Assembly (NCBI GenBank): GCA_947040465.1
Contig: CAMRBO010000020.1
Location: forward strand, 1 to 7,810
Direction of reading: 5' to 3'
Length of the DNA: 7,810 nt
Origin: an uncultured Mycoplasma sp.
GTDB taxonomy: Bacteria > Bacillota_I > Bacilli_A > Mycoplasmatales > Metamycoplasmataceae
Shown: one piece after another, positions 1 to 5,838 of the stretch
Numbering within the stretch: the first letter of the stretch is position 1
Layout of the letters: every line of letters begins with the position of its first letter
Translations under genes and position numbers: made by a program
The notes under the pieces: model-generated
Databases searched by the model: none
The model's input: the letters and a program-made list of their open reading frames with translations, nothing else
What the model was told of the DNA's origin: nothing

Positions 1-1
1 A

Positions 2-985
2 ATTAGTGAAAAATCAGAAAAATTATCATTTTTTGTAAGTTTTGTTGACATATCTAAAATACGTGTTTTACAATTATTAAATCAGGAAATAAAAAAAATA
101 GACAATATTCAAAATTTTAAAATATCCAATTCAAATTTATTAAATGCAATTGAAGAGCGTTGATTTCTTAAAAAAGGCATAACTCTTTTTGAGGGCAAAG
201 AAAAAAAATCAGAAAATGATTCAACAATTTATTTTTTAGTTGATCCTAAAACAATAGATATTTATTCATTAAATATGCTTAAAAAATTAGAGGAATCTAT
301 TGTCAACAAGGTTACTCCTGATGATTATATTGTTACTTTTGGTGCTAATGTAAATTTGATTTGTCAAAAAAATGAATTAAATGTTATTGAACACTTTGAT
401 TATTCTTCTTTTGAAAGTTTGGAAGAACTTTCAGAACAAGTTGGTTCTTTGATTGAGGTTGGTTTAAAAAATAATTTATTTAATAGAGCGATAATGATGA
501 TTGCTCAATCATCAAATTCACATAGTGAGCCCTTTGTAGTTGAACAGATACTTCCGTTTAAAAACATTAAAGAAAATAAAAATGTAGTTAAAGCAGAAGA
601 ACAAGAAAATGAACAAAAATTAGCGATTGAAATCAACAATCAAATCGCCAATCATAAAAAAATTATTTCTGAAATAAACATTGGTAAAGCTGAATGAAAT
701 CCAGATATATATATGGTGTATGAACAATTATCAAAAACAATTATTAAACAAAACATTTATGAAACAAAAATTCTTGCAAATATTGAACAATATCATTTAG
801 AATTACAATTACTTGAAGAGAAAAGAAATAAATTAATTGAACAACGTCAAGATTTAGTAATGCTTTATAATAGAACTAAAAAAGAAGACTCCACAATGCA
901 ATCATTATTATTGTATACAGCATTTAAATTAAGGGAAGAAGAAGAAGAATTTCCTCTAGTTAAAGTTAAAAGGGGTGGTGAATAA
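2..985 (+). CDS. F1-like ATPase gamma-like subunit (partial, 5' end outside window)
   Basis: Central-stalk (gamma-like) subunit of a mycoplasma F1-like ATPase; expected to sit inside the alpha/beta ring and turn with ATP hydrolysis. The frame is open from the left edge and gives 327 visible residues once the UGA codons at 161-163 and 695-697 are read as Trp. A globular alpha/beta domain (about 227-567) follows the order of E. coli gamma: a strand IYFLVD, then YIVTFGANVN, LFNRAIMMIAQ and EQILPF, matching gamma's LAMIG, LDKLYIVSN and SQLLPL segments. The C-terminal helix (about 698-950) contains LVMLYNRTKK, which lines up with gamma's LQLVYNKARQ. Between them is an acidic, coiled-coil-like insert (about 568-690) that E. 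coli gamma largely lacks. The tail is Glu-rich (EEEEEF). With its N-terminus missing it is already longer than the usual ~290 residues. The stop overlaps the next start by one base (TAATG). Assignment rests on reading the alignment by eye. Confidence 0.85.
968..975 (+). promoter_or_regulatory. Ribosome-binding site of epsilon-like gene
   Basis: AAAAGGGG inside the end of the gamma-like gene, nine bases before ATG 985. The same 8-mer precedes the alpha-like and beta-like genes. It supports the one-base-overlap start. Confidence 0.7.
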
Positions 986-1581
986 TGAGTAATAAAAGAG
1001 AGTTAACACTAACTACAGCTATTAATCCTGAATTATTACAAAATATTTATTCAGATACAAGTGAAACAATTGTGGAAATTGTAGTTCTAACGGTTGATTA
1101 TAAACCTGTTGAGTTATCGTTGAAGTTGCCTTTTGATCAAAAACAAAGAATATCAGACATCATAATGGTTTATGATGTAGCTGCATTGGTTGTTAGGTAT
1201 AAGGATAGCAAATCTTCAACAAGTGAGATAAAAACAAAATTTGTTATGGCAGAAGATGTAATGAGAGTTTCAAATAAAGTTGGTGATTTGGTTATATTGA
1301 ATGGTAAATTTGATATAATACCTAATGACTCATTGGTCGAAGTGTTTAAAAACTTTTCAGATTTAAAAACAGTTAATTTGGAAGAATTGGAAGATATGTT
1401 ACAAATATCTAAAAATCAATCAGCATTAAAAGCATATAATCAATTATCGAATTATTTCTCGATAGAGAATTATTCAAAAAATAATAATGTTTTTAAACTT
1501 TTACAACATCAAAATGATGTGGTAAAAATATCTAAGCAAGTATTATTGAAATCAATAGTAGCGTGAGAGGTAAGAAAATAA
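985..1581 (+). CDS. F1-like ATPase epsilon-like subunit (probable)
   Basis: Predicted 198-residue protein. The UGA at 1564-1566 is Trp194 and the true stop is TAA at 1579-1581. The first ~120 residues read as alternating beta-strands and the last ~75 as helices, the layout of F1 epsilon (beta-sandwich plus helical C-terminus). The segment LVILNGKFDIIPND (about 102-115) resembles epsilon's hallmark FIYLSGGILEVQPGN. It is longer than ordinary epsilon (about 135-140 residues), mostly in the helical part. Its place between the gamma-like and alpha-like genes differs from the standard operon, where epsilon is last, but suits mycoplasma F1-like clusters. The start is set by AAAAGGGG at 968-975, nine bases before ATG, and by the one-base overlap with the gamma-like gene. 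No signal peptide or membrane segment is visible. It could instead be the non-homologous 'associated' subunit that such clusters also carry. Confidence 0.62.
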
Positions 1582-1587
1582 AAGGGG
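1580..1587 (+). promoter_or_regulatory. Ribosome-binding site deciding the alpha-like start
   Basis: AAAAGGGG, overlapping the stop of the epsilon-like gene and five bases before ATG 1593. It decides for ATG 1593 against the in-frame GTG at 1563, which has no such motif. Confidence 0.75.
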
Positions 1588-1592
1588 TATTT

Positions 1593-3200
1593 ATGACAAA
1601 ACAAAACGAATTAAAAATAATTGCTATTAAAGATAACATTATTACAATTGAAGGAGAACATTCTTATCAATTTCTAGAAGAAATAAAATTCAATAAATAT
1701 GTTAACGGTATTGTTCTTAAAGCAACACATAATAAGGCATATGTTTCTTTATTAAAGGTTGAAGCACATTCTTCATTGCAAGTTGGTTCAACAGCAACAG
1801 CAACAGGGAGAACATACAAGGCAGATATTTTTAATAATTATTGAGGTTCAATAATTAATATAGATGGTATGCAAATGGTTGCCGGACCTGAAGTTAATGA
1901 AGTGAAAAAAATTGCTTCAAGAGATGTTTTTGAAGAAGCGAAGCCTATTTATGCAAGAATGCTTCTAAATGAACCTTTAATTACTGGTACTACAGCTATT
2001 GATGGTATTTTACCAATTGGTAAAGGGCAAAAAGAACTTATTGTTGGTGATAGAGGAACAGGTAAAACAAGTATTGCTGTTACTGCTATGTTAGCTCAAT
2101 TAGGAACAAATGTTAAAAATGTTTATGTTGCTATTGGTAAAAAACGTGAAGAAGTTATTGAAATTTATAACACACTTAAAGATAGAGGTGTTATGAATCA
2201 ATCTATAATTATAACTGCTGCTTCTGATGATACTGCTGCAGCAAAATATCTTGTTCCTTATATTGGTGCTTCTATAGCAGAATATTTTCAAGAACAAAAT
2301 GAAGATGTATTGTTAATTTTAGATGATTTAACTAATCATGCTGATGCTTATCGTGAACTTTCACTTATCGTTGGTGGAGCTCCTGGTCGTGAGGCTTTCC
2401 CTGGAGATATCTTCTTTACACATTCGAGATTACTTGAAAGATGTGGAAAATTTACTGAAGAATTTGGAGGTGGTTCAATAACCATCCTTCCTATAGCACA
2501 AACAATGGGCGGAGATATTTCAGGATATATTCCTACCAACTTAATTTCAATTACTGATGGACAAATTTATACTTCAACTTCAGTATTTAATGATGGTAGA
2601 AGACCTGCATTGGAAATTACTGTTTCAGTTTCTCGTTTAGGTTCAGCTGTACAAAAACCTTCAATGGCAAAAGCAACTTCAGGGTTAAAGCGTTTAATTT
2701 CAGAATATGAAGAACAAAGAAAACTAAGTTCATTTAATTCTAATTTATCTAAAGAAGATAAAGATAGAAATACAAAAGGAAAAGCTTTTGAAATGATGAT
2801 TGATCAAAATGAATATGAAGTTATTGATTATAACACTTCAACAATACTATTCTTTTTATTGAGAAGCGGATTCTTATCTTTTTATAGTAAAGAAAATAAC
2901 GAAGATCAAAATGAAGTTTATGTAATTAAAAATGTTCTTAAAGTATTTTTATCAAAAGATATTATTGGTATGAAACTTGCTAAACTTATAGATAAAAAAG
3001 AAATTCAAGATGATACTATTCAATTATATTTAAAACACATTATTTTACCTTTATTAAAATATCACATTTTATCAGAGAACAAATGATTGCGTAATAATCC
3101 AGAATTTATCAAAGCCTTCAAAGGTATTAGAAATGACGGAAGGGTATTGCTTTCTTATGAAAGACGAGGATATGAAAAGGGGATAGCATATGAAATTTAA
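1593..3200 (+). CDS. F1-like ATPase alpha-like subunit
   Basis: Non-catalytic, nucleotide-binding subunit of the F1-like head, 535 residues with UGA at 1842-1844 (Trp84) and 3084-3086 (Trp498). Signatures in order: P-loop GDRGTGKT (152-159), AIGKK (about 180-184), Walker B VLLILDD (about 239-245), PGREAFPGD and HSRLLER (about 264-283), ISITDGQI, and SVSRLGSA, whose Arg348 is the arginine finger that completes the beta active site. Compared with E. coli alpha, the first ~17 residues (the helix that binds delta) are missing, and two residues of the non-catalytic site differ: P-loop Gln to Gly155 and the following Gln to Lys183. The C-terminus is about 40 residues longer than usual and basic. 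ATG at 1593 was chosen over the upstream in-frame GTG at 1563 because AAAAGGGG lies five bases before it. The gene overlaps the beta-like gene by 11 bases, indicating translational coupling. It is clearly F1 alpha family and belongs to an F1-like paralogue, not the housekeeping ATP synthase. Confidence 0.93.
3175..3182 (+). promoter_or_regulatory. Ribosome-binding site of beta-like gene
   Basis: AAAAGGGG, seven bases before ATG 3190 and lying within the last codons of the alpha-like gene. Together with the 11-base overlap it points to coupled translation of alpha and beta, which are needed in equal amounts. Confidence 0.75.
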
Positions 3201-5241
3201 TTCTAAAAATGAAAAAGAGGAGTTTTTAAAAAAACTTACATTAGATAATTTGAAAAAAGCTGCAAAATTAGGTAAAATTGTTGTTCCAGCAAAAATTAAT
3301 AAAAAAACTATTATAGATAAAATTATTTTATTTGATTCTAAAAATAACGATATGATTATTAATGCTATTGTTGTAGCAAAAGAAAAATATTTAGCTAATC
3401 ATAAGTCAGTGAAAAAAACTAAAACAGTTGTTTCTAGTTCAATTTCAGTTTCTTCAACATCAAATAATTCAGTTGCTCCTACACTAAAGGGCATTAATGA
3501 AGAAGTGGTTAAAGATTTTTCAACTTTAACAGAAAATACAAAATACAAAATATACTTACCTGAAAGTTTAGCTTTGATGAATGAAGCTCAATTAAATATT
3601 ATTAGTGATATCCACAATATATTACAAGTGTATCGTACTGATAAATTAACAATGATTAAAGCTATTCTTCATTCTCAAGCAGATATCAAGTTTGTTAGAA
3701 AAACACTTTCTGCAGAAAAATCAACAGGAAAATTTGTTCCTACAAATCTAGTTATGCCTATAGAAACAAAATCTGTTGTTATAAAAGGGATGATTGTTGA
3801 AATTAAATCTCAAGTTTATAAAATTCAAATCATTAAAGCGATAGAAAAACCAATTATTAGTTCAGTTTTTGAAGTAAAATTACCTAATGGAGAAATTCGT
3901 ATATTAGAAGTATCAGATATTAAAAATGATAAATTAGTTTCGGCGTTTGTTTTAGGAAAAGAAGAAGGTTTGACAATTGGAATGTATTTAGAATCAAAAA
4001 ATCAACCATATTCATTGCCGATTAGTAAAGAAATTTTAGGTCGTGTAGTTGATCCGGTTGGTCGTATATTAGATAATCCTAATTTTAAATTGACAGGAAA
4101 ATTATATGCTCCAATGCAAGTTACTGAGAAAAAAGAAGATCAAAGATATAATCTTATTCCTAAGTCAGAAATATTGGAAACAGGAATCAAAGTTATTGAT
4201 ATTTTATTACCAATTCCAAAGGGTGGTAAAACAGGATTACTTGGTGGAGCTGGAGTTGGTAAAACAATTATTGTTCAAGAACTTATAAATACATTTATTA
4301 AACATCATGATGGGCTATCTGTTTTTACAGGTATTGGTGAACGTATTCGTGAAGGTCATGAATTATGACAAGAAGCCAAAGAGTTAGGTTTTTTAGATAA
4401 AACAACATTTGTTTTTGGTCAAATGAATGAATCACCAGGATTAAGATTCCGTTCAGGGTTTACAGGAGTTAAAGTTGCTGAATATTTTAGAAATAATTTA
4501 GGTAAATCAGTACTTTTATTTATGGATAACATTTTCCGTTATGTACAAGCTGGTTCTGAAATTTCAACACTATTGGAAAAAACTCCATCAGCTGTTGGGT
4601 ATCAACCTACTTTAATTTCAGAAATGGGAAAATTACAAGAAAGAATTAATTCAACGCTTGATGGTGACATAACATCTATCCAAGCAATGTATATTCCTGC
4701 TGATGACTTTACAGATCCAGCTGCAGTTGCTGCGTTTGCTCACTTTGATTCAACTATCATTTTAAGTAGACAATTAGCTGCTGAAGGTATTTATCCTGCT
4801 GTTGATCCTTTGGCATCTTCATCAAAATTATTATCTAAAAAATATACTTCACAAAGACATATAAATGTTGCTAAAACAACCATTAGATACTTAAAGAAAT
4901 TAAAACATCTTGAAGAAATAATTAATATTTTAGGTTTTGATGCTTTAACTGAATTAGATAAAACAAGTGTTCGTATTGGTAGAAGAATTAAGAAGTTCTT
5001 AACACAACCATTTATTATTGCGGAAAAATTTTCTGGAATTAAAGGTAAATTTGTAGGACTTGATGATTCTTTATCAAGTATGGAAAGAATTTTATCAGGA
5101 GAGTTAAATCATATTCCGGATTCGATGTTTGCATTTGTTGGAACTGTTGAAGAAGTTATTCAAAAATATGAAGAAAAATTAGAAATTAAACAAAATGATA
5201 ATAAAATAGAAAAAATTGTTAAAATGGCTGTTCAATCTTAA
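3190..5241 (+). CDS. F1-like ATPase beta-like (catalytic) subunit with N-terminal extension
   Basis: Catalytic subunit of the F1-like head, 683 residues (ordinary F1 beta is about 460-480), with UGA at 4366-4368 as Trp393. The F1 core starts near residue 200: beta-barrel, then P-loop GGAGVGKT (352-359), catalytic Glu384 in GIGERIREG, FGQMNESPG, Walker B LLFMDN (442-447), PSAVGYQPTL, IPADDFTDPA and GIYPAVDPL. Spacing from the P-loop Lys to the Glu (26 residues) equals that of E. coli beta, so hydrolysis should be intact. The DELSEED torque loop reads DALTELD (584-590). The extension has three parts: a short helical region with a SAP/Rho-N-like pattern (about 13-47), a Ser/Thr-rich linker (about 73-98) and a second, mostly helical region (about 100-185). 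The start is set by AAAAGGGG at 3175-3182, seven bases upstream, inside the end of the alpha-like gene. It is the last gene before the terminator at 5265-5294. Long beta extensions are known in mycoplasma F1-like ATPases, including the gliding motor of M. mobile; the role of this one is unknown. Confidence 0.94.
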
Positions 5242-5264
5242 TTTTTTATTAAAACAACTTTATT

Positions 5265-5294
5265 AAAAAAACACTATTAAAATAGTGTTTTTTT
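5265..5294 (+). terminator. Rho-independent terminator ending the ATPase operon
   Basis: Perfect inverted repeat: AAAAAAACACTATT (5265-5278) and AATAGTGTTTTTTT (5281-5294), 23 bases after the stop of the beta-like gene. The core stem is ACACTATT/AATAGTGT with a small A-rich loop (the innermost pairs probably stay open), followed by a run of seven T. The matching A run on the left arm means it could also work on the minus strand. The stem is AT-rich, as usual in mycoplasmas. Confidence 0.85.
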
Positions 5295-5312
5295 AAAATG
5301 AAATTAATATTG

Positions 5313-5321
5313 TGATATAAT
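5313..5321 (+). promoter_or_regulatory. Extended -10 promoter for the surface-protein genes
   Basis: TGATATAAT: a perfect TATAAT (5316-5321) with the upstream TG of an extended -10 element, placed just after the terminator. Transcription would start near 5328, giving a leader of about 28 bases. No good -35 box is seen at the right distance (5293-5298 reads TTAAAA), which is common in mycoplasma promoters. Confidence 0.7.
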
Positions 5322-5345
5322 TTTTTATATTCATTTGAATAAACT

Positions 5346-5350
5346 AAAGG
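5346..5350 (+). promoter_or_regulatory. Ribosome-binding site of small surface gene
   Basis: AAAGG five bases before ATG 5356. It supports ATG 5356 as the start over the downstream ATG at 5434, which would remove most of the membrane segment. Confidence 0.6.
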
Positions 5351-5355
5351 TAAAT

Positions 5356-5829
5356 ATGGAAACAAAAAATACATGAAAAAATAAGAAAATAGAATTATCA
5401 TTAATAACCTTTGGTGCAACACTTGTAATTGGGATGCCAATAATAATTGTGAGTTCTCTTTATGCAGAAGAAAGTCGCAAAATTCCTAGCAATCAAATCA
5501 AATTGACTAATTTTTATAATGAACAAGAAGGAAGACTTTTTGATCAGTCAAATTTTTATATTTCAACACCTAAAAAAACAAATGATAAATATTTAGTAGA
5601 AGGTGTAGCTATAGATAATGTAATATTTAGTGAAAGGAGTGAGTTGATAAATTTTAAATATAATATCGAAATAGTGGAAGTATTGCCAGATTCTTTAAAT
5701 TCAACTTTGAAATTTAAATATAAAATTTATTCAATTATAGATCCGTCAGTAGAAATTATAAAAGAAAGTAATTCTTCATATTCTGTATTTAGAAATAATG
5801 TTGGAGAAAATGAATTATTTTCTAAATAA
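5356..5829 (+). CDS. Small exported or membrane-anchored protein of unknown function
   Basis: Predicted 157-residue protein; UGA at 5374-5376 is Trp7. The N-terminus is a typical export signal or anchor: a Lys-rich stretch (residues 4-11), a hydrophobic segment (about 14-35) and a possible signal peptidase site after LYA (35-37). There is no Cys after the hydrophobic segment, so it is not a lipoprotein. The mature part (about 120 residues) is polar and strand-rich, for example the FKYNIEIVEVLPD and LKFKYKIYSIID segments, and was not recognised as any family. It would face the outside of the cell. It has its own promoter and ribosome-binding site. Its TAA stop is in the same frame as the next gene, nine bases upstream of that gene's ATG, so the two are probably co-transcribed. 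It could be a complete small surface protein or the remaining front of a larger one; the sequence alone does not decide. Confidence 0.75.
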
Positions 5830-5838
5830 TTCATATGT

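Larger units (their letters stand above)
5242..5355. other. Intergenic region between ATPase operon and surface-protein genes
   Basis: These 114 bases form the only sizeable gap between genes in the window. It holds the terminator hairpin (5265-5294), an extended -10 promoter (5313-5321) and the ribosome-binding site of the small surface gene. The reverse-strand open frame that crosses it has no supporting signal and lies largely over the hairpin and the next gene. Confidence 0.8.

Noticed and set aside
45..73. TTGACA at 45-50 as a -35 box of an internal promoter
   Set aside because: The expected -10 position reads TTACAA and the site lies within the gamma-like coding frame.
1786..1808. CAACAGCAACAGCAACAGG short repeat as a phase-variable tract
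   Set aside because: Only three trinucleotide-type units inside the conserved alpha beta-barrel coding frame; a change in number would not shift the frame and no promoter is near.
2100..2539. Two reverse-strand open frames (65 and 63 codons) inside the alpha-like gene
   Set aside because: They lie opposite strongly conserved F1 alpha motifs and have no ribosome-binding site; they are shadows.
3421..3480. Ser-rich stretch in the beta-like gene as a lipoprotein or signal region
   Set aside because: There is no hydrophobic segment or Cys; it reads as a flexible linker between two domains of the extension.
4106..4288. Plus-strand 60-codon frame inside the beta-like gene
   Set aside because: It overlaps the beta P-loop region in another frame; the beta reading is unambiguous.
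5249..5440. Reverse-strand frame of 63 codons over the intergenic region
   Set aside because: It crosses the terminator hairpin and the start of the small surface gene and has no start signal.
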